A DNA stretch of 41,914 bases from an uncultured Pseudomonadota bacterium (lineage in GTDB: Bacteria > Pseudomonadota > Gammaproteobacteria > Burkholderiales > Burkholderiaceae), in NCBI GenBank assembly GCA_946480245.1, contig CAMLIZ010000026.1, positions 1 through 41,914 of the forward strand, written 5' to 3'. Positions 25,112-33,907 of the stretch are shown here, one piece after another; within the stretch, counting starts at the first letter, position 1; each line of letters starts with the position of its first letter. Made by a program: the position numbers and the translations under genes. The notes under the pieces were generated by a model. That model made no database searches and was not told the DNA's origin. It worked only from the letters and a program-made list of their open reading frames with translations.

Positions 25112-25888
25112 GTGCTTCCGACCCCCGAGATATCCCTCGACCACCGCCACGCCCTGTTCCTTGACTTCGACGGCACGCTGGTCGACATCGCGCCCAGCCC
25201 CGACAGCGTCGTGGTCGATCCGCAGCTCACCACCGCGCTCGCGCAGCTGCACGAGCGGCTCGGCGGCGCGCTGGCCATCATCTCCGGCCGCCCGATCCAC
25301 GAGCTCGACCACTGGCTGGCGCCGCTGACGCTGCCTGCCGCCGGCGTGCACGGCGCCGAACGCCGGCATGGCAATGGCGAGGTCGAGCGGCTGCAGATCG
25401 ATGCCCTGGACGCCGTGGCGCAGGGGCTGCAGCGCCTGGTGGACGGGCATGCGGGCCTGCGCCTGGAACGCAAGGGCATGGCCGTGGCGTTGCATTACCG
25501 CGAGGCGCCCGAGCTGCAGGCGCTGTGCGAGCAGGCGATGGCCGAAGTGCAGGCCGCGCACGCGGCGCTGCACGTGCTGCACGGCAAGAAGGTGCTGGAG
25601 CTGCTGCCGCGCGGCGTGAGCAAGGGCCACGCGATCGAAGCGTTCATGGCCGAGCCGCCGTTCGCGGCGCGCCACCCGGTGTTCGTGGGCGACGACGTCA
25701 CCGACGAGGCCGGCTTTGCCTTCGTGCGCCAGCACGGCGGCAGTGCCGTGAAGGTGGGCCCCGGCGAAACGGCCGCGCAGCAACGGCTGGAGGGCCCCGC
25801 CGACGTGCGGCGCTGGCTGTTCGCCGCGGCGCGGTCGCACCACCCAGACGCTGCCGAGGGCAGCCGCCACGATGCCTCACGCGCCTAG
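25112..25888 (+). CDS. otsB: Trehalose-6-phosphate phosphatase
   Basis: This 258-residue HAD-superfamily phosphatase makes trehalose from trehalose 6-phosphate. The nucleophile motif is LFLDFDGTLVD (D18, D20). Motif II is IISGRPIHELD, then GVHGAERRH and GKKVLELLPRGVSKGHAI, with the conserved lysine. The magnesium motif is FVGDDVTDEAGF. GTG 25112 gives a normal N-terminus. GTG 25070 is also in frame, but would put the inverted repeat at 25083-25103 inside the gene. Neither has a strong ribosome site. The last 17 bases overlap the GH15 gene. Confidence 0.93.
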   Translation: MLPTPEISLDHRHALFLDFDGTLVDIAPSPDSVVVDPQLTTALAQLHERLGGALAIISGRPIHELDHWLAPLTLPAAGVHGAERRHGNGEVERLQIDALDAVAQGLQRLVDGHAGLRLERKGMAVALHYREAPELQALCEQAMAEVQAAHAALHVLHGKKVLELLPRGVSKGHAIEAFMAEPPFAARHPVFVGDDVTDEAGFAFVRQHGGSAVKVGPGETAAQQRLEGPADVRRWLFAAARSHHPDAAEGSRHDASRA

Positions 25889-27689
25889 GCCCTACGGCCC
25901 CGCCACGCTGCCGCCCTCGCTCGCGCTGGGCGTGATCGGCAACTGCACGTTCTCCGCGCTGGTGGACCGCCATGCACGCATCGTGTGGTCCTGCATGCCT
26001 CGCTTCGACGCCGACCCGGTGTTCAACGCGCTGCTCGATCCCACGCAAGCCGCCGGCGCCTGGAGCATCGAGGTCGAGGGCCAGGCCCGCACCGAGCAAC
26101 TGTACGAACCCAACACGGCGGTGCTGGTCACGCGGCTGTGGGACGGCAACGGCAACGGCGTGGAGATCGTCGACTTCGCGCCGCGTTACTTCGCGCGCGA
26201 ACGCATCTTCCGGCCGCTGCAGATCGTGCGCCGCCTGCGGCCGATCGCCGGCAAGCCGCGCATCGTGATGCGCCTGCGCCCGCGTTTCGACTGGGGCCGC
26301 ATCGTGCCGGGGCTCACGCGCGGCAGCCACCACCTGCGCTTCGTCGGCCCCGAGATGACGCTGCGCCTGACCACCGACGCGCCGCTGACCTACCTGCTCG
26401 ACGAAACGCCGTTCCTGCTCGACACGCCGATGGATTTCATCCTCGGCCCCGACGAGACGCTGGGTGCCGGCGTGCGCGCCGTGGCCGAGGAGTTGCACAC
26501 GCGCACCAGCCGCTACTGGCACCACTGGTCGCGCGCGCTGCACCTGCCGCTGGAATGGCAGGACGTGGTGATCCGCGCGGCCATCACGCTGAAGCTGTCG
26601 CTGTTCGAGGACACCGGCGCCATCGTCGCCGCCATGACCACCAGCATTCCGGAGGCGCCGCGCAGCGGCCGCACCTGGGACTACCGCTTCTGCTGGTTGC
26701 GCGACGCGTTCTTCGTGGTGCGTGCGCTCAACAGCCTGAGCGAAGTGGCCACGATGGAAGACTACATGCGCTGGCTGGCCAACATCATCAGCCGCGAGCA
26801 CCTGCAACATGTGCAGCCGCTGTACGGCATCGGCCTGGAGAAGCAGCTCAGCGAATCGATCCTCGACTTCGTGCCCGGCTATCGCGCCGACGGGCCCGTG
26901 CGCGTGGGCAACCAGGCCTACGAGCACTTCCAGCACGACGTGTACGGCAACATCATCCTCGGCGTGGCGCAGGCCTTCCACGACACGCGCCTGTTCCGCC
27001 CCAGCGGCGAGCTGGAGTTCCGCACGCTGGAGCACATGGGGCAGCTGGCGTGGGCCGTGCACGACAAGCCCGACGCCGGCATGTGGGAGCTGCGCACGCG
27101 CGCCAGCATCCACACCAGCTCGGTGCTGATGTGCTGGGCGGCATGCGACCGGCTGGCCAAGATCGCCGTCACCTTGCGCCTGCCCGAGCGCGCCAGCTTC
27201 TGGGCCGAGCGCGCGCGGCAGATCCGCGAGCGCCTGTTGCGCGAGGGCTGGAGCGACAAGCGCCAGGCCTTCACCGAAAGCTTCGGCAGCCATGAGCTCG
27301 ACGCCAGCGTTCTGCTGATGGCCGAAGTGGGGTGCATCGACGCGCGCGACCCGCGCTTCGTGTCCACCGTGGACGCGCTCGAGAACACGCTGGTCGACGG
27401 GCCGTTCATGCGGCGCTACGAGGCGCCGGACGATTTCGGCAAGCCCGAGACCTCGTTCAACATCTGCAACTTCTGGCGCATCGAGGCGCTGGCCGGCATC
27501 GGGCGCACGCAGCAGGCGCGCGAGATCTTCGAAGCCATGCTGAAGGTGCGCAACCATGTCGGGCTTCTTTCGGAGGACACGCATCCGGTGACCGGTGAAC
27601 TTTGGGGCAACTTTCCGCAGACCTATTCGATGGTCGGCCTGATCAACGGTGCGATGCGCTTGTCGGCACCGTGGGACTCGGTGATCTGA
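25872..27689 (+). CDS. GH15 glycoside hydrolase (glucoamylase/trehalase-like) within the ots operon
   Basis: This 605-residue GH15 enzyme with no signal peptide is therefore cytoplasmic. An N-terminal beta-sandwich (about 1-235: SLALGVIGNCTFSALVDRHARIVW) is the trehalase-like domain of this subgroup. The (alpha/alpha)6 barrel follows, with RTWDYRFCWLRDAFF near W269, and GLLSEDTHPVTGELWGNFPQTYS carrying the likely catalytic base near E569/E576. Relatives include glucoamylases, glucodextranases and the mycobacterial GH15 trehalase. Position between otsB and otsA, overlapping otsB by 17 bases and otsA by one, argues for a role with trehalose or a related glucoside. The substrate is unproven. Confidence 0.88.
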   Translation: MPHAPRPYGPATLPPSLALGVIGNCTFSALVDRHARIVWSCMPRFDADPVFNALLDPTQAAGAWSIEVEGQARTEQLYEPNTAVLVTRLWDGNGNGVEIVDFAPRYFARERIFRPLQIVRRLRPIAGKPRIVMRLRPRFDWGRIVPGLTRGSHHLRFVGPEMTLRLTTDAPLTYLLDETPFLLDTPMDFILGPDETLGAGVRAVAEELHTRTSRYWHHWSRALHLPLEWQDVVIRAAITLKLSLFEDTGAIVAAMTTSIPEAPRSGRTWDYRFCWLRDAFFVVRALNSLSEVATMEDYMRWLANIISREHLQHVQPLYGIGLEKQLSESILDFVPGYRADGPVRVGNQAYEHFQHDVYGNIILGVAQAFHDTRLFRPSGELEFRTLEHMGQLAWAVHDKPDAGMWELRTRASIHTSSVLMCWAACDRLAKIAVTLRLPERASFWAERARQIRERLLREGWSDKRQAFTESFGSHELDASVLLMAEVGCIDARDPRFVSTVDALENTLVDGPFMRRYEAPDDFGKPETSFNICNFWRIEALAGIGRTQQAREIFEAMLKVRNHVGLLSEDTHPVTGELWGNFPQTYSMVGLINGAMRLSAPWDSVI

Positions 27690-29095
27690 TGGGCCGGCTC
27701 GTCATCGTTTCCAATCGCCTGGCCGATCCGCGCAAGGCCGCGGCCGGCGGGCTGGCCGTGGCGCTGGGCCCCGCGCTCAACGAGACCGGCGGCATGTGGC
27801 TGGGCTGGAGCGGGCGCACGGTGCCCGACGGCACCGACACCGCCACGCTGGAGCGTGCCCAGGTGCGCCATTCGGGCCGCATCTCGCTGGCCACCGTGGA
27901 TCTCACCGAGAGCGACCACGCCAGCTACTACCTCGGCTACGCCAACAGCGTGCTGTGGCCGGTGTGCCACTACCGGCTCGACCTGGCCGACTTCCGCACC
28001 GACTTCCTCGAGGGCTACCTGCGCGTGAACCAACAGTTCGCGCGCGCGCTCAAGCCGTTGCTCAAGCCAGACGACCTGATCTGGGTGCACGACTACCACC
28101 TGATCCCGCTGGCCTCGGAACTGCGCGCGCTCGGTTGCGAGCAACGCATCGGCTTCTTCCTGCACGTGCCGCTGCCGCCGCCGCTGATCTTGGCCGCGCT
28201 GCCGGCACATCACTGGCTGCTGCGCTCGCTGTTCGCGTACGACGTGTTCGGCATGCAGAGCCTGGCCGACGAGGCGCACTTCTCGCGCTTCGTGCTCAGC
28301 GAGGCGCGTGCCGAGGCGCTGGCCGATCACCGCTTCCGCGCCTTCGGGCGGGAGCTGTACGCCAAGGCCTTCCCGATCGGCATGGACGTGGGCGAATTTC
28401 GCACGTTGGGGCAGGGCGAGGAAGCCGTGAACACCTTCCGCAGCATGCGCAACGAATACGCGCGCCGCGAGCTGATGGTGGGCGTGGACCGGCTCGACTA
28501 TTCGAAGGGCCTGCCGCAGCGCATGCAGGCTTTCCACGACATGCTGCGCCGCTACCCGGAGCATCGTGGCAGCGCCACGCTGATCCAGATCGCCGCGCCC
28601 TCGCGAGAGGACGTGGATGCCTACAGCCAGATCCGCCAGCAGCTCGAAGGCCTGTGCGGCTCGATCAACGGCGAGTTCGGGGAGCTCGACTGGATGCCGG
28701 TGCGCTACCTGCACCGCACGGTGGCGCGCAAGCGCCTGCCCGGCTTGTACCGCGCCGCGCGCGTGGGCCTGGTGACGCCGCTGCGCGACGGCATGAACCT
28801 GGTGTCCAAGGAGTACGTGGTGGCGCAGGACCGGGCCGATCCCGGTGTGCTGGTGCTGTCGCGCTTTGCCGGCGCCGCCGAGCAGATGCCCGAGGCCTTG
28901 CTCGTCAACCCGTACGACGTGCCCGCCACTGCCGACACCATCGAGCGCGCGCTGGGCATGCCGCTGCACGAGCGCATCGAACGCCACGAGGCGCTGCTGG
29001 CCGGGGTGGAGAAGTACGACGTGCGCTGGTGGCTGCGCAACTTTCTCGACGCGCTGCACGGCGACCAGCCGGTGCACCGGGCGCCGGGGCTGTAG
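27689..29095 (+). CDS. otsA: Trehalose-6-phosphate synthase
   Basis: This 468-residue retaining GT20 enzyme joins UDP-glucose (or another nucleotide glucose) to glucose 6-phosphate. The N-terminal RLVIVSNRLADP and AAGGLAVAL form the glucose 6-phosphate loop. LIWVHDYHLIPLA and FFLHVPLPPP follow. GVDRLDYSKGLPQR gives R268 and K273 for nucleotide-sugar phosphate binding. The donor-binding acidic motif is LRDGMNLVSKEYV. ATG 27689 overlaps the GH15 stop by one base (TGATG). Length matches E. coli OtsA. It is the last gene of the otsB-GH15-otsA operon and supplies the substrate for OtsB. Confidence 0.96.
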   Translation: MGRLVIVSNRLADPRKAAAGGLAVALGPALNETGGMWLGWSGRTVPDGTDTATLERAQVRHSGRISLATVDLTESDHASYYLGYANSVLWPVCHYRLDLADFRTDFLEGYLRVNQQFARALKPLLKPDDLIWVHDYHLIPLASELRALGCEQRIGFFLHVPLPPPLILAALPAHHWLLRSLFAYDVFGMQSLADEAHFSRFVLSEARAEALADHRFRAFGRELYAKAFPIGMDVGEFRTLGQGEEAVNTFRSMRNEYARRELMVGVDRLDYSKGLPQRMQAFHDMLRRYPEHRGSATLIQIAAPSREDVDAYSQIRQQLEGLCGSINGEFGELDWMPVRYLHRTVARKRLPGLYRAARVGLVTPLRDGMNLVSKEYVVAQDRADPGVLVLSRFAGAAEQMPEALLVNPYDVPATADTIERALGMPLHERIERHEALLAGVEKYDVRWWLRNFLDALHGDQPVHRAPGL

Positions 29096-29132
29096 GCGCA
29101 ATCCCACGCAAGAACCCGGGCGGCGGCGACAG

Positions 29133-29151
29133 CCGGCACGCTGGATGCCGG
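29133..29151. terminator. Hairpin between otsA and ybhP-like gene
   Basis: CCGGCA, seven bases, TGCCGG: a six-base stem in the 69-base gap after otsA. There is no T run, so it is a weak terminator or attenuator candidate. Confidence 0.25.
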
Positions 29152-29164
29152 GCAGCATCAGGGA

Positions 29165-29914
29165 ATGTCACGCCTGGGTTTTCGCGTCCTCACCGTCAAC
29201 GCCCACAAGGGCTTCGGCGCCTTCAACCGCCGCTTCATCCTGCGCGAACTGCGCGACGCCGTGCGCGCCGTGCAGGCCGACGTGGTGTTCCTGCAGGAAG
29301 TGCTGGGCCAGCACGTGGGCCATGCCGAGCGCTATGCCGAGTGGCCCGACGCGCCGCAGTACGAGTACCTGGCGGACACGATGTGGTCCGACATGGCCTA
29401 TGGGCGCAACGCCGTGTACCCGCACGGCCATCACGGCAACGCGCTGCTGTCGCGCTTTCCGATCGCTTCGTACACCAACCACGATGCGTCGCACCCCGGC
29501 GACGAAAGCCGGGGACTGCTGCATTGCGTGCTGCAACTGCCCGACGGTCCGCAGGTGCATGCGATCTGCGTGCACCTGGGCCTGCGCGAGTCGCATCGCA
29601 GGCAGCAGCTGCAGCAGCTGTGCGACCTGGTGCTGCAGCAGGTGCCCGCCGACGCGCCGGTAGTGGTGGCCGGTGACTTCAACGACTGGCGCCTGCGCGG
29701 CCACGCGCAGCTCACGCGATGCGCCGGCCTGCACGAGGTGTTCGTGAGTGCCACCGGCACGCCGGCGCGCACCTTCCCGGCGCGCATGCCTGTGTTGCGG
29801 CTGGACCGCATCTATGCGCGCAACGCGCACTCGCAGCGCCCGGTGGCGCTACCGCGCCGGCCCTGGTCGCACCTGTCGGACCATGCGCCGCTGGCGGCCG
29901 AGATCCTGCTTTGA
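29165..29914 (+). CDS. ybhP: Endonuclease/exonuclease/phosphatase family protein (YbhP-like)
   Basis: This 249-residue metal-dependent phosphoesterase of the DNase I-like fold has motifs in order: [17 protein letters not shown] (metal-binding glutamate), [32 protein letters not shown] and [12 protein letters not shown]. All catalytic positions of the fold are retained. No signal peptide is seen. In E. coli the homologue ybhP lies with ybhO (clsB) and ybhN, the same order as here. This supports a lipid-related phosphodiester substrate rather than DNA, although the substrate is not known. ATG 29165 has only AGGGA upstream. The next gene begins almost at its stop. Confidence 0.9.
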   Translation: MSRLGFRVLTVNAHKGFGAFNRRFILRELRDAVRAVQADVVFLQEVLGQHVGHAERYAEWPDAPQYEYLADTMWSDMAYGRNAVYPHGHHGNALLSRFPIASYTNHDASHPGDESRGLLHCVLQLPDGPQVHAICVHLGLRESHRRQQLQQLCDLVLQQVPADAPVVVAGDFNDWRLRGHAQLTRCAGLHEVFVSATGTPARTFPARMPVLRLDRIYARNAHSQRPVALPRRPWSHLSDHAPLAAEILL

Positions 29915-29915
29915 C

Positions 29916-31178
29916 ATGGACCACACCCGCATGCCCCGCCTGCTGCGCCCCCGGCCGCAACGCGCCTGGGTGGCCGGCAACCGCGTCGAGCTGCTGGAAA
30001 ACGGCGAGGAATTCTTCCCCGCGGTGTTCGAGGCGATCGCGCAGGCGCGCCGCGAGGTGCTGGTGGAAACCTTCATCCTGTTCGACGACAAGGTGGGCCT
30101 GGGCCTGCAGCAGGCGCTGCTGCAGGCCGCGCGCAACGGCGCCACGGTGGACGTGCTGGTCGACGGCTTCGGCTCGGCGGACTTGTCGGACGCGTTCATC
30201 GGCAAGCTGGTCGCCGCGGGCGTGCGGTTGCGGGCCTTCGACCCGCAGCCGCGCTGGTTCGGCCGGCTGCGCACCAACCTGTTCCGTCGCATGCACCGCA
30301 AGATCGTGGTGGTGGACGGCGAGCTCGCTTTCGTAGGCGGCATCAACTACAGCGCCGACCACCTGGCCGACTACGGCCCGCAAGCCAAGCAGGACTACGC
30401 GGTGCGGCTGCGCGGCCCGATCGTGGCGCGCATCCAGGAGTTCGCGCGCTCGCAGATCCGCCCGCGGCTGGCGTGGCCGCCGATCCATGTGCCGCCGCCT
30501 GCCGGCCCGGCGGACGTGATGTTCATGTTCCGCGACAACCTGCAGCACCTGGACGACATCGAGCGCCAGTACCGCGCGGCCATTCGCGCGGCGCGCCGCG
30601 AGGTGATCATCGCCAATGCCTACTTCTTTCCCGGCTACAGGCTGATCAAGACCATCCGCCAGGCGGCGCGCCGCGGCGTGCGGGTGCGGCTGATCCTGCA
30701 GGGCGAGCCCGACATGGCGATCGTGAAGACCGCGGCCACGCTGCTGCACGCGCAGCTGCTGCGTGCCGGCGTGGAGATCCACGAATACTGCAAGCGTCCG
30801 CTGCACGGCAAGGTGGCGCTGGTGGACGACCGCTGGGCCACGGTGGGGTCGAGCAACCTCGACCCGTGGAGCTTGTCGCTCAACCTCGAGGCCAACGTGA
30901 TGACGCGCGACACGGTGTTCATCGCCGAGCTGCGCACCCGGCTGGAGCGCCTGATGCAGGAGCACTGCACCCAGGTCGATGCGGGCTGGGTCGCGCAGCG
31001 CGGGCGCTGGCACGCGATGCTGGACACGATCGCCTACTACGTGACGCGCCGCTTTCCGGCCTGGGCGCGCTGGTTCCCGGTGCATCGGCCGAGCGTGGCC
31101 CCGCTGACCGTCGCCACCGAGGCCGCGCCGGCCGCCGACGACGGAGGCGCCGATGCGCGAACAGACCCTGCCCGCTGA
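29916..31178 (+). CDS. clsB: Cardiolipin synthase B (phospholipase D family)
   Basis: This 420-residue membrane-associated PLD-family enzyme makes cardiolipin from phosphatidyl donors. It has two HKD motifs: MHRKIVVVDGELAFVGG (H127) and LHGKVALVDDRWATVGSSN (H297), each with the conserved lysine and aspartate. FILFDDKVGLGLQQALL and FFPGYRLIKTIRQAARRGV are typical of ClsB (YbhO). ATG 29916 follows the ybhP stop; ATG 29931 is an alternative. The C-terminus (about 380-420) is variable and acidic. It overlaps ybhN by 26 bases. Confidence 0.93.
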   Translation: MDHTRMPRLLRPRPQRAWVAGNRVELLENGEEFFPAVFEAIAQARREVLVETFILFDDKVGLGLQQALLQAARNGATVDVLVDGFGSADLSDAFIGKLVAAGVRLRAFDPQPRWFGRLRTNLFRRMHRKIVVVDGELAFVGGINYSADHLADYGPQAKQDYAVRLRGPIVARIQEFARSQIRPRLAWPPIHVPPPAGPADVMFMFRDNLQHLDDIERQYRAAIRAARREVIIANAYFFPGYRLIKTIRQAARRGVRVRLILQGEPDMAIVKTAATLLHAQLLRAGVEIHEYCKRPLHGKVALVDDRWATVGSSNLDPWSLSLNLEANVMTRDTVFIAELRTRLERLMQEHCTQVDAGWVAQRGRWHAMLDTIAYYVTRRFPAWARWFPVHRPSVAPLTVATEAAPAADDGGADARTDPAR

Positions 31179-32136
31179 GGTGCAGGCACCGGCCGGCGGC
31201 AAGCCGCAGTGGCAGCGCTGGATCGGCCCGGCCACCGGCGTGGCGCTGCTGCTGGCCATGGGCTGGTTCCTGGCCACGCGCGCGCGCAAGATCGACTGGC
31301 ACAACGTAGGGCATGTGCTGCTGGCCTACCCGCTGGGCACGCTGGTGCTCGCGGTGCTCGCGGCCACCGCCAGCCACGGGTTCTACGCGTCGTACGACCT
31401 GCTGGCGCGCCGCTATCTGGGGCACCAGGTGGCGCCGTTGAAGGTGGCGGCGGTGGGCCTGGTGTCGTATGCGTTCAACCTCAACCTGGGCTCGCTGGTG
31501 GGCGGCATCGGGCTGCGCTGGCGGCTGTATTCGCGGCTGGGGCTCGACGCGGCGCAGACCGGGCGCATCTTCGCGTTCAGCTTGATCGCCAACTGGAGCG
31601 GCTATTCGCTGCTGGCCGGCCTGCTGCTGGCCAGCGGCGCGTTCGTGCCGCCACCGCCCTTGCGGCTGCCCTCGCTGCTGATGCAGGCCAGCGGCATGCT
31701 GCTGCTGCTGGCGCCCCTGCTGTACGTGCTGTGGTGCGCCACGGCGAAGAAGCGCCGCGCCATCGCCTGGCGCAACCATCGCTTCGAGTTTCCCAAGGGC
31801 GGCGCGGCCACGTGGCAGGTGGCGCTGTCGACCTGCCACTGGTCGCTGGCCGCGGTCACCGTGTGGCTGCTGATGCCGCACGGGCTGCCGTTCCCGACGG
31901 TGCTCGGCACGCTCCTCACCGCCGCGGTGGCCGGCGCGGCCATCCATGTGCCGGGCGGGCTGGGCGTGATCGAGGCCGTGTTCGTGGCCACGCTGTCGAG
32001 CCGCGTGCCCGAAGGGCAGCTGATCGCGGCCCTGCTCGCCTATCGCGCGGCCTACTACCTGCTGCCCCTGGCGGGCGCCACCGCCTTGCACCTCGGGCTG
32101 GAGGCCCATGCGCGCAAGCGGCCCGAGGGCGAGTGA
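31153..32136 (+). CDS. ybhN: YbhN-like integral membrane protein (UPF0104, LPG synthase-type membrane domain)
   Basis: This 327-residue inner-membrane protein has about eight helices and belongs to the family related to the flippase domain of MprF (lysylphosphatidylglycerol synthase TM region). Recognisable stretches are SYAFNLNLGSLVGGIGLRWRLYSRLGL, FSLIANWSGYSLLAG and IHVPGGLGVIEAVFVATL, the last being the strongest family hallmark (PGGLGxxE). GGAGG five bases before ATG 31153 supports the start inside the end of clsB. A role in moving lipid intermediates is inferred from the family and from the cardiolipin synthase neighbour. Confidence 0.9.
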   Translation: MREQTLPAEVQAPAGGKPQWQRWIGPATGVALLLAMGWFLATRARKIDWHNVGHVLLAYPLGTLVLAVLAATASHGFYASYDLLARRYLGHQVAPLKVAAVGLVSYAFNLNLGSLVGGIGLRWRLYSRLGLDAAQTGRIFAFSLIANWSGYSLLAGLLLASGAFVPPPPLRLPSLLMQASGMLLLLAPLLYVLWCATAKKRRAIAWRNHRFEFPKGGAATWQVALSTCHWSLAAVTVWLLMPHGLPFPTVLGTLLTAAVAGAAIHVPGGLGVIEAVFVATLSSRVPEGQLIAALLAYRAAYYLLPLAGATALHLGLEAHARKRPEGE

Positions 32137-32140
32137 TGCC

Positions 32141-32155
32141 GGCGCGGCCAGCGCC
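32141..32155. terminator. Bidirectional hairpin between convergent ybhN and pstS-like genes
   Basis: GGCGC, five bases, GCGCC occupies nearly the whole 19-base gap between the two stop codons. The short stem and lack of a strong T run make it a modest candidate serving both directions. Confidence 0.35.
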
Positions 32156-33211
32156 TCACATCGTTTCGTAGCTCGGCGTCTGCCCGTCCTTGGGCTTGAC
32201 CTGCGTGAAGCGCTCGGCCAGCCGGGCCTGCAGGACCACGGGGATCGGGGCGAAGCCGGTGCCGCGCGTGAGCTGGTCGCCGTGCATGAAGCACCAGTAC
32301 ACGAAGCGCAGCGCCGGGCTCGCGCCACCGGCGGTGGCGGGCTGCGCGTCCACCAGCAGGAAGCTGGCCATCGTGATGGGCCAGGTGTCGGGGCCGGGCA
32401 TGTTGATCAGGCTCGCCGTCTCGTCGCTGACGCGGGACACGTCGCTCTTCAGGATCGCGCTGCGAAAGCCCGCCTCGCCCGCCTGCACAAACGCGCCATG
32501 GGCGTTGCGCAGCTTCACGCCCGCCAAGTCGTCGAGCGCCACGCGGTCGTAACTCACGTAGGCCACCGCCCCCGCCGTGGCCTTGACGGCCTTGGCCACG
32601 CCGTCGTTGCCTTCGGCACGCTCCACTTCGCCCGGCCAGCTGGGTAGCTGGCTGGCGCCGATCTGCTGCTTGAACGCCGGCGACACCGCGGACAGGTACT
32701 GCGTGAAGCCGTTCGTCGTGCCCGACTTCTCGGCCCGCACCACGCGATGCACGGGCAAGGGCGGCAGCGTGAGGCCGGGGTTCAGCGCGGCGATGCGCAC
32801 GTCGTTCCAGCGCGCGATGCGGCCGGCCATGATGTCGGCGAGCACCTCGCCACTCAGCCGAAGCGTGTCCGGCCCGATGCCGGGCAGGTTGACCACCGGC
32901 ACGATGCCGCCGATCAGCATCGGAAACTGCACCAGGCGGCGCTCCAGCAGCTGCTGGGCCGGCACCGGGGTGTCGCTGCCGCCGAACTGCACCGTGCGCT
33001 CGGTGATGCGCTTGAGCCCGTCACCCGAGCCGGTGGGGTCGTAGCGAACCTGCACGCCCTTTGCCTTCTCGTACGCCTGCGTCCAGCGTGCATACACCTG
33101 GGACGGGAATGTGGCACCTGCCCCGTGCACCTGCGCCCATGCCGGCAAGGCCAGCATGCACCCCATCCACACCGCCGCACGCAGTGCACCGGCTCTCCTC
33201 GAACGCATCAT
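32156..33211 (-). CDS. pstS: PstS-type phosphate-binding protein, orphan
   Basis: This 351-residue periplasmic binding protein of the phosphate (PhoT/PstS) family has a signal peptide to about residue 26 (ALPAWA). The mature protein opens VHGAGATFPSQVYARW, then YDPTGSGDGLKRI, FGGSDTPVPA and the phosphate-loop-like EKSGTTNGFTQYLSAV. All three anion-contact regions of PstS are retained. No pstC, pstA, pstB or phoU gene is adjacent, so it is an orphan receptor here. ATG 33211 (second ATG 33208) follows GCAGGGATTCG, a weak ribosome site. The 102-base upstream gap carries the palindrome at 33250. Confidence 0.9.
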   Translation of the reverse strand: MMRSRRAGALRAAVWMGCMLALPAWAQVHGAGATFPSQVYARWTQAYEKAKGVQVRYDPTGSGDGLKRITERTVQFGGSDTPVPAQQLLERRLVQFPMLIGGIVPVVNLPGIGPDTLRLSGEVLADIMAGRIARWNDVRIAALNPGLTLPPLPVHRVVRAEKSGTTNGFTQYLSAVSPAFKQQIGASQLPSWPGEVERAEGNDGVAKAVKATAGAVAYVSYDRVALDDLAGVKLRNAHGAFVQAGEAGFRSAILKSDVSRVSDETASLINMPGPDTWPITMASFLLVDAQPATAGGASPALRFVYWCFMHGDQLTRGTGFAPIPVVLQARLAERFTQVKPKDGQTPSYETM

Positions 33212-33249
33212 CGAATCCCTGCCTCTTGTGCTGACAAAGCGGGCGATGA

Positions 33250-33265
33250 TAAGGGTGCACCCTTA
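33250..33265. repeat. Perfect 16-base palindrome upstream of pstS-like gene
   Basis: TAAGGGTGCACCCTTA reads the same on both strands, 39 bases upstream of the pstS-like start and 49 bases downstream of the acetyltransferase stop. It is positioned like an operator, or as a terminator stem for the upstream gene. It does not resemble a Pho box. Confidence 0.5.
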
Positions 33266-33313
33266 AGGGAAAACGACAGTTCGGCAACCGCTGCCTGCCG
33301 ACGGGCCACCGGC

Positions 33314-33862
33314 TCAAGCGCGCCGCACGAACAGGCGCTCTTGCTCGTCCAGCGGGTGGGCTGCCGCTTCGTCGGGCGTCGCGGCCCGGAAGCCGAGGCG
33401 CTTCAGCAACTGCAGCGAGCGCTGGTTGCGTGCGTCGGCCACCGCGAGAAGGCGCTGCGCGCCCCAGCCTGCGCGCAGGTGGTCCGTCATCGCCTGCACC
33501 GCCTCGCTCGCGTAGCCCTGGCCCCACTGCGAGCGCGCCAGCACGTAGGCCACCCAGTTCACCTCGGGGGAGCGCACCGTGGCCTGCACGTAGCCCAGCG
33601 GCACGTCGTCGCCGGCGCGGAACAGCACCCAGTTCAGCCAGGCCTCCAGCCCGTCCGGCGAGCGCCGCGTTTCCAGGCGCGTGTACACGGCCACCAGGGG
33701 GGCCAACGTGGGCGGGGGCGGATGGCCGATGTAGCGGTACAGCTCGGGGTCGCCGAGCTGCGCGAACATCGCCGGCGCATGCGCCGCGGCCAGCGGCTCC
33801 AGGCGCAGCCGCCGCGTGTGCAGCACCTGCAGCGGCTCGGCGGGAAAGGCGGGCGGCGTCAT
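33314..33862 (-). CDS. GNAT acetyltransferase, RimJ/RimL-like
   Basis: This 182-residue GNAT protein has ATG 33862 as start (a GTG at 33871 adds three residues). It begins with the RimJ-type strand LHTRRLRLEPLAAAHAPAMF. It has PLGYVQATV, VNWVAYVLARSQWGQGYASEAVQAM (acetyl-CoA loop QWGQGYA) and ARNQRSLQLLKRLGFRAAT (motif B with the conserved asparagine and serine). The acceptor, protein N-terminus or small molecule, is unknown. It starts 45 bases after the stop of the giant glucan synthase, so it could be a trailing gene of that transcript. Confidence 0.87.
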   Translation of the reverse strand: MTPPAFPAEPLQVLHTRRLRLEPLAAAHAPAMFAQLGDPELYRYIGHPPPPTLAPLVAVYTRLETRRSPDGLEAWLNWVLFRAGDDVPLGYVQATVRSPEVNWVAYVLARSQWGQGYASEAVQAMTDHLRAGWGAQRLLAVADARNQRSLQLLKRLGFRAATPDEAAAHPLDEQERLFVRRA

Positions 33863-33907
33863 GCGCCCCACGCTAGCACGGACGCACGGCCCAGCGCGTT
33901 GTGAGCC

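Noticed and set aside
33212..33313. Pho box upstream of the pstS-like gene
   Set aside because: Only isolated half-site-like CTGTCG and TTTGTCA stretches are present, with no pair of repeats at the required 11-base spacing.
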